Source: Serinus canaria
Lineage: Eukaryota > Chordata > Aves > Passeriformes > Fringillidae
Assembly (NCBI RefSeq): GCF_022539315.1
Contig: NC_066313.1
Span: 66,033,934-66,097,933, forward strand
Direction: 5' to 3'
Length of the DNA stretch: 64,000 nucleotides
This document shows, in pieces, positions 39,401-54,400 of this stretch; positions within the stretch are counted from its first letter, which is position 1; each line of letters starts with the position of its first letter. Both the position numbers and the translations under genes were made by a program. The notes under the pieces are model-generated. The model made no database searches, had not been told where the DNA came from, and was given only the letters and a program-made list of their open reading frames with translations.

Positions 39401-42400
39401 AAAATGTTATTATTTTTATATAAATAATCTCAAAATATTTTGCTAATGTCACTTAGCCATAAGTGGAAAGACAAATCTTTTTACCGTCAAAAAATTTATT
39501 AGATGATTTATTAGGTGAAGCAATTATAACTACCTCGTTTTTTCCCTTACCTCATCACTTCCTGGACTAAATTCATATCCAATTGCATAACATTTGAAGC
39601 CATAAAAACAAGCTTTTTCATCTTTCACATAGTCTGATGCAGTCTCCAGAGAAAAAAGTGCTTCATTCCCTTTGAGAAGTAAAAGGATAAGTTAAATGAA
39701 TAATATATTCCTCCTCTTTTTGTGTTTTTCTTTTACGTAAGTATATATGAAACCCAGCCTTCACAGGTAAAATGTGAATTAAAACCATGGGAAAAACAAG
39801 CAGATCAATACTTCAAGCAAGAAATCTACTATAGACATAGTTAACTTGCCAGCTGGGATAAAGACTCTTCTTTAACTCTGCCAAGATAATTCTGCAGAAA
39901 AATCAAACTTCCTTTAATTATTGCAGTGACACACATTACTAGTAATTACATCAGTATCTGTGTATTACCTGGCAATACCAACACCATGGTAGGCCATCCT
40001 GAAGATCCAGAGAACTTTTTCAGTTCTATCCATGAATTAAGGTTCTCATGAACAGAGGTATGCTTTGGTCCAAATCCCAGGCTCTGTGCAATTCTGACAG
40101 GAATTAGTAAACGAAGAACATCCTCTGACTGAGCAGTGCCACACTGAGTGTCAAACTCTATTGTTATCCACCTGACACATTCAGGAAAAGTCACCTAAAA
40201 CAGAGCAATAAGTTAATTATGTCCAAGCTTTTGGGGTTCTTGTTTTTTTTTTTTTTTTACATTTACTTCTTCATCTCCATTTGGCTTTAACTCTGATTAA
40301 GTCTACAGAAGTGATTTAATTATGTAATTCTGCACAATTGTTTTGTTATTCTTTTAATTAACATTAACCTAATTTATTCATTGAAATTTATGTACACCTA
40401 AGATGCTTTGCACTTCACTCAATTAGAATCCTGTCTTATAACTTAATATTCTGTTTAAGTATTTGCACTGGCACCACTTGTGATTGCTTTCAAGAATTCT
40501 GTACAGGTTGATTAAACAAAACAACCACAGACTACTACACCCATTGAACTCTCAGATACCTTTTTCAAACTCAAACTTCAATGAACATAATGAACACCTG
40601 TTTTGTGCAATCCCAAAAAAGTACAGAGCAGCTGAACACCACTAGTGAATGTGGCCTGCAGTACAATAGTATATAGCTACAGGAATTCAAATGCAGTACC
40701 TACTAAACCCAAGGCTTTAGACATGCTCCATAAACTTTTAGGACAAAAGTAAGCATTCCTGCACCGAGATGATCACATGGTAACTACACTTTCTGCAGTG
40801 GATGTCTTGCTGTCTCACAGGACAAGCACTGGAATAGTAGAATAATAATTTATGTCCTGTTCAGGCTCTTGATTATAGCTTTGCTACTTCTGGATGTTAA
40901 TTTGACTAGAACTGACTTTATGTATTCTTATAAAACATTGTTAAAGCATTAGGTAAGAAAATCTGATATGTGATTGTATACTCTATATGTAAAGATTTTT
41001 AACTTCTACAACCTCTACAGTTAGAGCAAAGAAATTGTATGACAGCAGAAAAATCTAAGACTATGCAAATTTAGGGATTTAGAGCAGATAGCTGAATTAG
41101 GGGGTTAAAACTTCACTATTTTCCACTATACTTGATGTAGAGTTTCGTCCAAAAAGCAGAATAGCAATAATATAATAATATGTCTTCTATATTAGACAAT
41201 ATTAATTATCATCTATGGCAACAACTTTTCAGATAGCAAATACTGACTCAAGAAAACTCATGTGTAAAGCTTTTAAGAAGCAGCATGTGCACTTAGAAAT
41301 GGTGCTCACCTTATAGTGTGTAACAGAGGCAGGTTTATAGGGGTGCTCACTTTCTACAACAGCATAGTGATTGGAGGTAGTACAAGCTGAAAGCCCTTGC
41401 TCTGGCTGGTTTCCAGTGGTGCTGTCTGTAGACTGATTTGGGTTAAAAGCTGGAGGGGCATATTTCTGATTCAGAACTGCCACAGAAGGAAGCAGCTGTT
41501 GTACCAGGCCAAAGACCTCAACAGCAACCTGTAACATAACACCACATGTGTTATTACAAAGTCTTATAGGTTGGTGAAAACAATAATACTTCCAATTCTC
41601 TTCAGTGGTTGTCTGAACATTATCAGAATATCACTAGTAACAATTCATTCAATCATTTTGCAATTCTGCATCTTCACAATCCTAACAGAAAAGCAGCAGT
41701 ACATTAATCTCCTCTTGGAGCCACACCAAAGCTGAAACAAGAATCTGCATATAACTGTGACATCCTTTCCCTAAAATAGCTTTTACTAAAACCTTGAACA
41801 ATAACAAACAGTAAGTACAAGTTCACAGAAAGTAAATACCACACTAAAGCCAAAACCCAGTTAAACTCTATAGCCATATTAATATTTATTTTAATATTAA
41901 TATTATGTTCCCTGTGATCTTCACTACATTTTCTAAGCAGATGAACACTTCTATAGCAAAACACTTGGCTGTTTCAAATCTCAGTTCCATGAAGAAACAA
42001 GGTAACTAATATCTGACATTGTCTTTCATGACATATCTGCTACATTTTAAGTGGTCACTTCTATTTCCTCCCCTTTTAAAAAAAAGTCAGAAAACATCTT
42101 AGAGCTCATGAAAAAGCAATAAAAGGTAATAGTGTATACTAGCTAAGGATTATTGACATTTGCAGATCTAAGAACAGATCTCAAGAGTGTCCCAGACCAG
42201 GCACATGCAAGAAATGCCATGGCACTGGAAAGAAATGTTTGTTTATTACAGCTGACATCTTTCAAACTCTAAATTTGACAGAAATAATCTTAATTTAATG
42301 AGCAAATGTTTCTGCTCTTTACTGTAAAAATAATATTTCTATAAAATAAAAAAAAAACATTTCATCCCCCTAATGTTGATCAATGAGTTGTAAACTACAT

Positions 42401-45400
42401 TCTTCTCATTCCTTATCTTTTCCTACTACTAAAGCCTCTCATATTTCTCTGCTTCCTTAAGGTATTTTTATTATCATGTTTTCAATTCAAGTTAAAAAAA
42501 AGGTCATTACATGTTTTTTAAATTCTTGACTCATGGAAAATTCATGACTCATCAAATTTAAACCACTAATTCACAGAATAGTAAGAAATCAAGATGGTCA
42601 AATTTTCAGAGTAAACCTTTTCCTTGCATAACATTCATACATTTCTTCAATAATTTCTCTTGAGAAGTATACCTTGGGAATGGCTGCTGCTACTGGTCCT
42701 ATGTAGGCTATGATGAGGGGAAGCAGCATTGAAAACAGACTGGAAGAACTGAGTAATTCTGGAATGTCTTCAGCTAAACAAAGATAATTAGAACAGAGGT
42801 ATTATTAATAAACATGCTGTCGTTCAAAGCGCATCTTATTTTTCTGGTTTGCCCCTTGTAAGTTAAACTTCTATTTCCCAGACTATTTTTACTTCAAATG
42901 TTTTCATTATTTAGGCACTGTTGCATTCTGAGTCTGCCAAGTCCACCCAAGATAAACAGATCATTATATATAGTTCTCTGTTGAAAAATGTCCTTCTCTA
43001 AGAGCATTATTTTATTGCATTCTTTGCCATTTTGTGAAGCTGTGTTTGTATTTCATAAAAGTTAGCACAACAGTCCTCCCAGCCCTTCAAAATTAGTTCT
43101 ACAGTACTATGTAATATGCTGAACATTTTAGCTGATATCTACATTTCTCACAAAGGGATGTTTAGGTGCTTATATATTAATTACATTAACCAGTCGTACT
43201 GATTACAACCTCTGTGCAAAACACTGAGGAAATCTGCAACTAACCTGCAATAAAACATCTTTAGGGAATCAAGAATCTTACCAGCTTTAATATGATACTT
43301 GCTAAACTGATGAACAAATTTATACAAAGTATCTGACTATTCTATCACAAGCACAACTCAATGACAAAAAAGTTACTCATAGTTTGATACTTACAGGAAT
43401 GAAAGGTTAGAAAAATATTCTTTGGAAAGCAAAAGAGAAACATCACAGCTCTTGTATTCAGGTGCTATTCTACTATCATGGCTTGCTAGCAAAGTAAAAA
43501 GTTTTGAAAAGTAAAGTCAATTTTTCCAAGCCTTACCATCTACAGCAAGAGCTCTGTGCAACAAGTCTTTGGCTGCTCGTACAACAGCACTCACGACAGA
43601 AAGAGCCCTGCTACAGTTTTTGTCTTCTTCATTAGCTTTGTTCAACAGCTGTGACTGCAGATCACCATCATACTCACTCCTGGACAGTGGATTAAGTTAA
43701 AGTAAGTTCACAAATACAAAATTACATAAAAAACTTACTGACTAATTTTTGGCATAGAATAAGCAAAACAATTTTTGATAAAGCAATAAAAAAACACAGA
43801 GAAACCATGGAGGATATTTTGGAGGAAATGTGTCGCTGTTAGTCCTTTGCAAGAACTTCATTTGGCAAAAAGTATAAAAAGCATTTTTCTGCAATGTTTC
43901 TTTTCTCTAGATGCCTTTTAAACCACAGAATTAATTGCCATACTCTTCCAAAGCCAGTTCCCTCTCTTGGTAAAAACAGAGCAATGTTAAATGCTTCACA
44001 GAAACAAGTAAAACTTTCTTAATGGATATTTCTGCATTTTCATAAGAGACAATGATGACTAATTATGGCTTTGAAACAGTCTTGGGCTTACCCAAGACTT
44101 ACCAAACAGTTCTTTCTTTTAAATCCACTCTGTGTATCACATTAGGCTCTCCTAAACAACATCATGCATGCAATCATTTCAATAAGGTTTGATTTGCCTT
44201 TTCAAAGCTATCAAATGACAATTACAAACTAATTCAAGTCTTCAATATGATAGCGATTAAGCCTTGGCACAGAGAAATAAAATCACTTAGTCAACATGTA
44301 AAACAAAATCTCCCATTTTCTTTTGTTTGTCCAGTGCATTATTTCAGGACTAGCACCTCCAAACGTTAAGGTATTTACTCTGAGCAGTTCAGTGAACAAG
44401 GATCTCTCTCCTTCTCTGTCATGTGAATCAATGATTCTTACAAAAAGATTAAGTTTTCTCAAAGTGTCCTAGAATTGTAGCTTTGCTGTCAGCCTCAAGC
44501 CTTTCTCATTTGAATTTTTTAGTGACTGATGATAGGTGCAATTCAGCTTGGGTACTTTTCCAACAAATCCCTCCAAAACTTTTCTGCCCTTACCAAAAGT
44601 GTGTTAACTTCTGTATGTGGTCTTTCTTTGCATATGCCTAAGAAACAGTTCTATTGATATCTGAGCAGCTCCCAAACAAAATGAAGTGTGACTTTTACAA
44701 GCTGCTCCATAATAGTTGACTGAACATTTGTTTCTTTGCTGTTGGCAAATCAAAACTTCAAATCGTTATATTTTAAACAGTGAGTTCTCAAACTAAGTCC
44801 ACAACCATAACCATGCAATAAATAGATTTATCTTGTCCATGCAAACTACAAAGACATTGTGATTACACCACAGCAGCTGCAATTTTTTTCAACACAATTT
44901 ATTCTGTAACAGTTCCAACTTGTACCACTAGTCTTTTGAAAGCCTCTTTGAATTTTATCAGTTGAAACTAAAAAACCTGAGACTGCTCTGATCTGAAGAC
45001 AGGACTTTCGTGTGGGGCTTTTTCTTATTCTAATTTATCATCATTAGAATGCCTTGAAGTTTCCATTACTGAAATTACATCCTTTGCTTTTCTGAAATCA
45101 AAGAAATTGTTACTTCTCTTTAATTTTCTCTTTTGCCCATATAAAAGCAAACAATCTAGGAGTGAAAATGTCTGTCTTTCCATGTCTGTCTTTCATCCTT
45201 CTTACATAATGATACTTTCCAATTAAGATACTTCATAATAAAGTCCAAGTTTCCAGGAGACTAAATCAATCAAAATATGATCTAAAGCACTGCAATTACA
45301 TTCTTTAATAAATAATTAATGGTTTTATTGACAAGCTGGATGTCTGAGCACAATCTTATGTTTAAGGTAGTTTAAGAGCTATCCTGTATCTTCAAATATA

Positions 45401-48400
45401 CTATTACTATAATTTTGCTGGCCACTTTATTTCTTCATATTTTACCTTCTTTAAAACTTTAAAAGCAATATATGTTCACGCACTTGTCAGACTAAAATAC
45501 ATCACTTGGTGTAAGTATTACTTTTTCATATCTTCTACATCTTTTATTATGTAGATACTTCTCACACAATCAAAGATAAAAATAAATTATTATTCATTGA
45601 TCATTTTATTCCTTTCATCTTCTGTTAATCAGTCGTGTACTGCCAGTTTGAAAATCCTGTCTTTAAACAAATCAGGGTAAGCACCTCAAACACAAAAGCA
45701 ATGCTTTCTGAAAAAGCATCACCACAAGTGAATTCCTACTGTCATCCTGAAAGGCTGAAGGAAAGTTCCCCTGGAGGACCTTCAGATGTTTCAGCTGGTT
45801 TTCTTCAGGCAATTGCAATTTCTGTTTTTATACCTTTCACCTCTAAGTAAGAGAGGAGTTCCTATACAAATAGAACTTGCTTCACTCCCTGATGCAATTA
45901 TTTTTGGAAACTGAAGAACTGAATAAATTGGAGAGATAAACATGCCAGTGAGTAATCTCTCAGATATTGCCTATAGTATTGAAAAACCAGAAAATGAAAA
46001 AAGTGCATCTTATTTAGAGCTTTAAGGTAGTAAAAAAAAAAAACAGACAGAGAACCTACAACAAGACCGGAAGAGGCATCACAAGCACATTCTGGATGCA
46101 TTTATTTCTACCAGTTCTTAAAAACAGATGTAACAGATGCGGTATAACAGCACTGAGATGGTTTTGTTCACTTTTCTTAGCAATGAATCATTACACCCAC
46201 AAACCTGTAATAAAGAATCTGTGGGATCTGTCCTCGTGTTTGGTTGGTGCCATTACTGCTCAGACTGCATGTACTGAATGTGAACGTTACACCGTCGGGA
46301 CACTGAACCGTGGTCATCCCACCATCTCCATTGGCAGTCCGGCTTCCGTAATTCCTCAAGCGAACTGCGTACTTCACATTTTCCTGAGAAAGGAGAGCAA
46401 AAATAGGTTCCAGTATAAAACAAATTATTTAATGGCTTCATGGTATATGAAAGTTGTTATTTTACATTAATACTGTAGAGTCTGAAAACTCCTTCAAAGC
46501 ACTCTACAAATGAAATAAAACAAAAAAGATCCAGCATTTAACAAAAATCAGAGCTGTTCCATGTTCCCAAACTATGGACCATAACTTAAATTACTACTGA
46601 TTACTTTAAGGTATCCAAGAAAATTAACTATGAAGTTGCACAAAAAAAACCTGCACTTTCAAAAATATTCTGAAATTACTAGGCAACTATAATCTATCAT
46701 ATGGACTTACAAAAATCGTATGCACTTGGGATCTAATTTCTTCTAGCTAAGAGGATTTGTAACTTTTAATTTACAGGTTGAAGCCAAGACTTTATGAAGC
46801 ACACATCAAGATCAACTTGTGAATGTGCATCCAAAAACCCAAACAAATTTACACTGACCATTTCAATTTTGTTATCTAAAACAGTTGTATGAAATCTACA
46901 GATGTACTTTTATTTTATTTACCTTCAGTGGCACAACTTTGTCAAGTCTGATTTCAGCTATGTCACTAGGAGAATCATCTGTGGTGTAAGTTCCTTTAAC
47001 CAATTCTAAAGATGTCCATCTATGAGAATGAGTTGCATCTCCAGTATGATCACTCTGATTCAAAGAAACAAAGCAATTTTAATACATTTATAATGTAAAT
47101 ACATGACACATGCAATTGTGCAATTTGTGTTTCACTGCATAAATTTTTACACATGGCATTACAAACAAAAAGATGAAAAAACTGCTCAGAGTCAACAGTA
47201 AAGCCTTTCCCCATCAGAGGAAATTAGTGAGCAAAGAGGTTAATTTCCCATAGCAACCTATGCTTGTCCTTTGAAAAAGATCAGAATCATCAGCTATAGT
47301 GAACAACTGTATGTAAAAGAACAGTAGTTTTGCTTCATTACAACACAGTTTTATGCTGCTTCTAAGAGAGTAAATCAACAGCACATGGAACATATGGTAG
47401 GTACTGTCTGATCATGCTGGGAATCTATCATCCTTTTTTTCAATTTTTGGTTATAACCTCATTTCTTAATTTCATTCATGACTGACACAGAGGTAACTGG
47501 TACTAATTTATATTTAGCTCCAGAAAGTGAAAAGTCCCTGATACTTCAAATATTACTTGTAATAAAGGAAGTGTTCACAACAATAACCAAGATAAGGACC
47601 CTACTAGATATGGTTTGAAGCTTGTGGTAATACAAAAATCTTAACCACAAGCAAAAAATCCTACTACCAGTGCACTGTTTTACTGGGAGCCTAGACTGAA
47701 TATGAATATGAAAATATCACTTTGTAGAACATACTCTAAGAAAACCTCTGAGGTTACTTTTGTTCAAATTGTTTTCCCAGAAGCAGTACTTACATCATCA
47801 ACTAATACCTCCAACTCATACTCATGGATTCCTCCTCCACCATAAACAGAAAATCCTACTACAACTACACCAGGTTTGTCAACAGAGAAACATATGGCAT
47901 CAGGGGATCCATTCCCAGTATTCCAGCTTCTTCCCTGACTTGTTTTAGTGAATCGGTTTGGAGTAGATTTGACAGAATGGAGAGAATTCAGTCCATCAAC
48001 CTGTAGAAAGTTAAATAGAGCTGTCAGAAAATATTCACTGCTAAATTTTAGACAACTTCAATAAAGCAAAGTGAATTATCAGATTTTTCAACCGGGTAAA
48101 TTTTAAAAGTCAACTCATAAACCACAGAAGATGGGACTATTTAGCTTTCTAGTTAATATTGACTAAAAAGAAAAAAGAAAGTATTTCTGATAATTAAAAA
48201 TTAACTAGGAATAATCAGAAATCCAACTTGTTTTTTAAAAATATTTAAATATATATTTTATGGCTGAATTAGCAAAAAATACAGATTAGCGTTACTAAAA
48301 GAAAGGTTAGGTATTTGTGCCGTAGGTAAAGTATTTCTGACTTAGGTACAGTCAAGATTAGGAGAGCAGAAACAGATGTTACATAATGTTAAAAACACCT

Positions 48401-51400
48401 TGAATCAAGATGTTATCAAAAGCTTGATTCTTTCTGTGAGAAAAGCCTGTTGATAGCACAGAGACAGTGACATGCCTTTAACAAAATCAGATACTTTTCT
48501 GTCACTTAATGAAGTTACAACCTCCTGAAAGGATTGTACAGCTACACAAATATGCAGGCAAAAAGCAAACTACTCAAAAAATGTACAATTTTTAAAACAA
48601 TCTGCAGTATTCTTCAGCACTAATGAAGTAGCTAATTATCAACAGTACTTTTCTAATAGAGTAAATATATGCTTTTAAATCTATGCAAATCATCTGCACT
48701 ACTCAAAACAGAGAATTCTACAATCTCTGAAAGATCTGCACACCTATAGAATACCCATACAGCCTCAATCACATTCATAGCATGTTTGCTCTGAAAGCCT
48801 TCTAAAATTATTTTAGAGCAGCTTTACCTCAGATCCTAATGCTGATGCTGTAAGCTCACTCACAATACTTGCAAGCAACCCACAGGTATTAGAAACTAGA
48901 TGCGAAGAGAAAAGTTCATTTTCTCTTCTAAGGCTGTTTCGTACTGGTAAAACAACAATGACCAACATCTTTTCCAGCACTTCCCGAAAGCTTGTCATCC
49001 CTGAAACATTTTCTTCACTCTGTAGTGTGAACAAAAACAATGACAAATGACATGGTTATTAAAAAAACCAAAACACAAACTTTCACATATTATAAGTATT
49101 AGGTGACTTAAATATCTAAATATCTGTGACTTCATGAAGATTAGAAATGTCTAGAAGGGGGAAGAAAAATTATAAGACTCAAAGCTATCATGGTATGTAT
49201 TCCTTTGTCAAAAGAATTGATTGATGTCCTTAATTTCCTCTATGAGGTGGTGACAAGTCTTTTATTACATTGGAAAGACACCAGACACAGATGTCCTTCC
49301 CAGGTGATGTCTCTTCTTTATATAGTATATAGCCATAAAACCTATGGGCTTTAAAAGCATACATTAAAACACAGTGGACGTATAGCTGCTTCTGAAACAG
49401 TTCATACAATTTTCTTCTAAAGTGTCTAAAAAAACCTTGGAAGCTTTATTGTTTTGGTGTTAGCAAAAAGAATCTTCTATGCAAAGAGGTCGGACAAAAC
49501 CAGTGGTGAGATGATTATAAACAGTTTTTCTTTGCTGAATGAAGACTATGAAACAAATGGTATCTATTCTGCCTAGCAGTGACATCCACTGCTTTCAACA
49601 AAAAAAAATAAAATCAGCTCAACAGATCAAAATCCAAGGTTTATCCTTCTCACCTCTTTGTATGCCAAAAAAAAAAATCCAAGTAGTGAACAAATATGGA
49701 AGACAATCAGGCAAAGAAACCTGTACAGAACACTTTTCCATCTTTTATAGTTAAGAGGCTGCTGCATCCAAGAGACAAATATTGTATTTGCATTTAGAAG
49801 TGCCTGTTGTTTTTTTTCCTTCATTAATTTGTACAGGTGCTTTTCAAGTCCGTGAAAGCTTTTAGCACAATAACGGCCTACAGGAGTATGTCCCGCAGCT
49901 TTACTGTGCATTTTATAAGGATTAGAAAAATTTTGACCTTATCTTTTGCTTTAAATTTCTGGGAATGGTAGATTCTACAACCATCCCTTATTTACCTTTC
50001 TTGCATAACTCTTAATTTCATATCCCTGTTGCCACCCAAATTGAAGAATACTGTTTAGTAGTCCTATTTATCTCACTATTATCTTTTATTATATTATTAT
50101 TTTATTATTATCATCTTTACTTATTATTTATCTTTCATCTTATTTCTCATTCCTGTAAATCAATTCTAAAATATGAGAACTACAACATACAGCATTAAAG
50201 AGCCCTTGATTAGGAAATTGCTTAATAACCTTTGCTAGAACAGTATGAACTGGGATTCCTTTATTGACCCCCTTAAAAACTCCAGTGTGGGACATGGCTT
50301 CTTATTACTAAGGCTGTCTTCCTCAAAACACCAAATCTATCTACATGTGAGCACATGAAAAAACTGAAAAACTGCTGCAGAAAACAGAATACTACTCCAA
50401 AGGATATTTCTTCCAATTTAATATTCCAAGACAAGAACCATTCTGCTTAGACATTATCCAAAGCAGAACCAGTGGAAATATTTCACACAAAAAGCTGAAA
50501 ACTGTACAAAATAACACGTTTCTAAAATAAGCCTTTTAGAAAGAAAACACTTAGGTAAATGAATGTACATTTTTATTGAGCAAAAACGTGTAGGTACATT
50601 ACAGCTTTCTGTTGCAAAGTAAAAGAAATCATTAGATTTTTAGAATATATCCTCACCTGACTAAGCTTTTCCATGTGTGCAACCAGAAGAGGAAAGCGGT
50701 GAGCCAGGGCAGAGTCATTCTCAGTGCTGACTTGTTTAACCATGGAGCGCAGCAGGGCCTCTCCGTCGTAGGCAATGGGAAAGATGGAGGTCAGCTTCAC
50801 TGAAGTGTGGCACAGAGCAGACATGACAGCTGCAAGGAGCCGACTGCTGGAGGTCTTGAAGTTTGCTTCCTGGATATCCTAAAGACAGAAAAAGAAATTA
50901 ACAGAATGGCACCACTGCACTGAAACAATGGAGAAACTACTTGGAAAGGAACTTTCCAGCTTTACTGTAATTAATAAAAATAATTTAGAGAAAGCTTTTT
51001 TATGAATTTTACATTACCTTCCCTTATAAGCTTGAATTCAGATCTTCAAAACTGGAGCAAATCAAATTTTTTGGTTGGCATATTTTAAAGGCATATTTTA
51101 TAATAAACCCTTCTAATATTACTTTTAAAATCTTGGTATCCTTTGAAGACAAGGCTTTTCTTATAATTGATTATAATTAAACAACTGAATTAGAGCAATA
51201 CATTAAAGAACAGATTCTTCCTTGAAATTGTATATGCCAAATGAATCTTCATGCAAAGCAGCAAACAGTTTGCTTCTGACCACAAGCAATGCAAGCAACC
51301 AGCTACACTGTTTAGATGTAGGATGCTCAATCACAATAAGCAAAATAAGAAAGCTGTTGATTACAGAATATGCTTCTCATGTACTTGGCTGGATCAGAGC

Positions 51401-54400
51401 ACTGCTGTTTAATATTGAGGAATTACTCAAGTACTAGTGATAAAATATACCCCATGGATGTTCTTAGTCAACATGCAGCAAGAGTAAGCACATATAAAGG
51501 CATGGCCTCAACACTGAAAAAGCAGGTGCTGACAGTGACCAGCACCACAAATTTTCTTCACTGTCCCACAGAGAATCTTAAAGGCTAAAGAAGACAAAAG
51601 TTCCTAGGATCTTATTGAACTACCTTTAGAGAACACCCCGAACAAACAAAACCAGAAGCAAATCCAATACCCAATCATGAAAAAAACAATCCAAAACACA
51701 ATAAAACTCAAGTTGCAAATCAGGATAAATGCAAAAAATTAGTAACAGTTTTACATATTACTTGGCTTCAAACTGAGCAAAAGGACAAGCCAAGCTGTTA
51801 CTTTTACTTGGGTCATTTTAATGTACCTGGTCCAAACAGTTCAGCAAGTCACAAAGACATGCCCACTGGAGAGCTGGTGTTGGATAGAATGAATGGAAGC
51901 AAGCTGTAAATGTATTATGGCATTCCTGAAGAACAGCTTCCAACAGACTGAGAGGCTGACTAAGATATCCTTGTGGATCATTGTCCAGCTTCACCATGCA
52001 ATGGTCAACTCCTTCAGATAAAATTTTTCTCAGCAAGGTCCTTGTTTTTCCAATGCAATCTGCTAGTTTGCTGGTTTCTTCTACAACTGCCTTAGCTGTA
52101 GCTAGAAGATTACACAAACAGAAGCATTAAATGCACAATAATGAAATATTTTCATGTTACTATGCACATTTCACATGCAAACAGAAAAACAGGGAATTCA
52201 GCAACATTGTTGAATCTACATTCAGAGAAGTTAATTCCAAAAGTAAAACAGTGAAAGGATGCTAAATTCTATCAAAGAAACCTGACCATTAAAAACTCCC
52301 ACTTTTCTGCTCCTTTATAATATATACTGTGCTTTAATGAGCATTTTTAAAACACAGGCATGAAAAACACAATCTTTCAAATTCACACTTTGCTCAATGC
52401 CACAGCAAGCACTATGCACAGATATGGAAAAAAAGAAGATACCAACTGTCCAAAAGAGCTCAACTGATATATCACACAGGAAATTAACTTTAAAATACAC
52501 AGATTACAGTGCAAACATTTGGTACTAGGATACTTAGTTATGCAGACAATTGAAAATTTCCTATTTCAGACAACAAGTCTTTTAATTGCTCCAATAAAAC
52601 AATCTGTGTGAGCAAATCTATTTTGTATCATATCCTACATGACTACTTAGATCAAACCATAAATTTCCTGTAGATTATTTGCTAATAAATATGAAAGGGA
52701 GAGGAATACCTGATATTGGGTATATTTCACAGGTGTAGACCCTCAGTAATCTCAGGCAGCAAGTGCCCACAAAACGCAACCTTTCCAAATCCAGAAGAGT
52801 AGCAGTGTATTGGAAACCTTTCAGCCCACGAAGTTCTTCAACTCCCAGCACCAGTGTTGTCCAGCTCCAGTGAAGAATGCTCAGTAAAGATTCAAAGCAT
52901 TCCTATTTCAGGGTATGAAGGATAGACACCGAAAGCAGATTTAGTGTTAAAAAACAAGAAATGACAGTTCTGCATCAGTGTTAGACAAAAGGCAAACAGC
53001 ATCTTCATCTATGTTTCCTATGAAAATACATTCATGTCTATACACATCCACCATTCAACACACAAATCCTAATTTGCTTGAGAATAAAAAAAAACAACAC
53101 TGAGAATGCAGGGGACACTTAACTGTAATACCATAATAATATCTATCTATAAGCTGTATTAGAGTATTATGTGAGGAAGCCTCTCAGTTATTTAAGAACA
53201 AATGTAATGGAGATTTTTCAATAAGCTTTAATTGCTTCATCTACAGAAGAGTCCAACAACAAATTTGGACATAAAACATTCTTATCATAATACATTCTTA
53301 TTAATACATAATATCATTCTTATTCTGTCTTCACTTTGTTTTCAAGCAGCTATGATCTGCAGCACCATGGCCACTATATAACATTTACAGCACTTGAAAG
53401 CTAAACAGAATCACATGGTAGTTCACAAAAAATCTAAGGATTTAAAAAGTTTTGTTTCTACCATTATTATTGTATGTGGTCAGTCAATTTCACAAAGTTG
53501 TACCTCAGAAAGTAAAATAAAAGTATTTGGCGTTGAACACCAAAATGAAATCTTCAGAAAAAGTAAAAAAAAAAAAAAAAGAATATACTTATCAGTGTGC
53601 CTAATTTCTGCTTGAGAAAGCAAGCACAAGATCATAATTATTTTCACATCTACATCTTTCAGTTTCCTAACCATGTATGAACTTGCAGGAAACACAGAAG
53701 ATTCTCAATAGTACTCACCACTGAGACAGTTCTGGCAAAAGATCTCTTTAAAATATGTACTGGTTCACTAGTTTGCTGTTTTCCTTTGGATGCACTGCCA
53801 TCACTTGTTGGCAACCTGGAAGAAAAATTTTAGAACTTACTTGAAATCTCCAGTTTTTACTTTTAGTAGAGTTTTGGGTTGGGTTTGGTGTTTTGTTCTG
53901 GTTTTTTACTTTTTTGTAGTTTTACTGTTTTTATTGTTCAAGTGGGGAAAAGAACCAAAGTGAAAAAAGTTTTAATTCTCAAAAAAAAGTTCCATTTCAA
54001 CAGAACTTTTTGCAGTTTCCTCATCATTCTAGACCAGTAACCAAGTATCTTGAATTCTCTCCAACTAGCAGTACTGCGACAACTAAAAATGAGGTTGAGA
54101 TTTAATTACATGAAATTATTACTAGTATCTACTGTATTTCCTCAGATGACATCAAGACTGGAAATGTTATTCCTTAAAAGAACACTGGTTTTGTGAAGGC
54201 AAAATGTATGTGGAGGCTAAAAATACAGACAGCATCTACCACTGCAGCATCTTCCCTTTTGTGCCCCCACTGGTCTTCAGAGGTCTTAAGGGTTGTTTGC
54301 CTTTTGGCTACAGCCATCTCTCTACACCTAAATGATGAATTTGTCATGCCAGGACTTCATATACATCAAAATGAAACCTTCACCTGGAAGGACAGAAAAC

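Noticed and set aside
42673..42773. Possible transmembrane helix in e18
   Set aside because: A hydrophobic run exists, but the protein family is cytosolic and there is no signal or topology support; a buried helix is simpler.
46096..46470. 124-codon plus-strand open frame over e16
   Set aside because: Antisense shadow of the e16 coding sequence.
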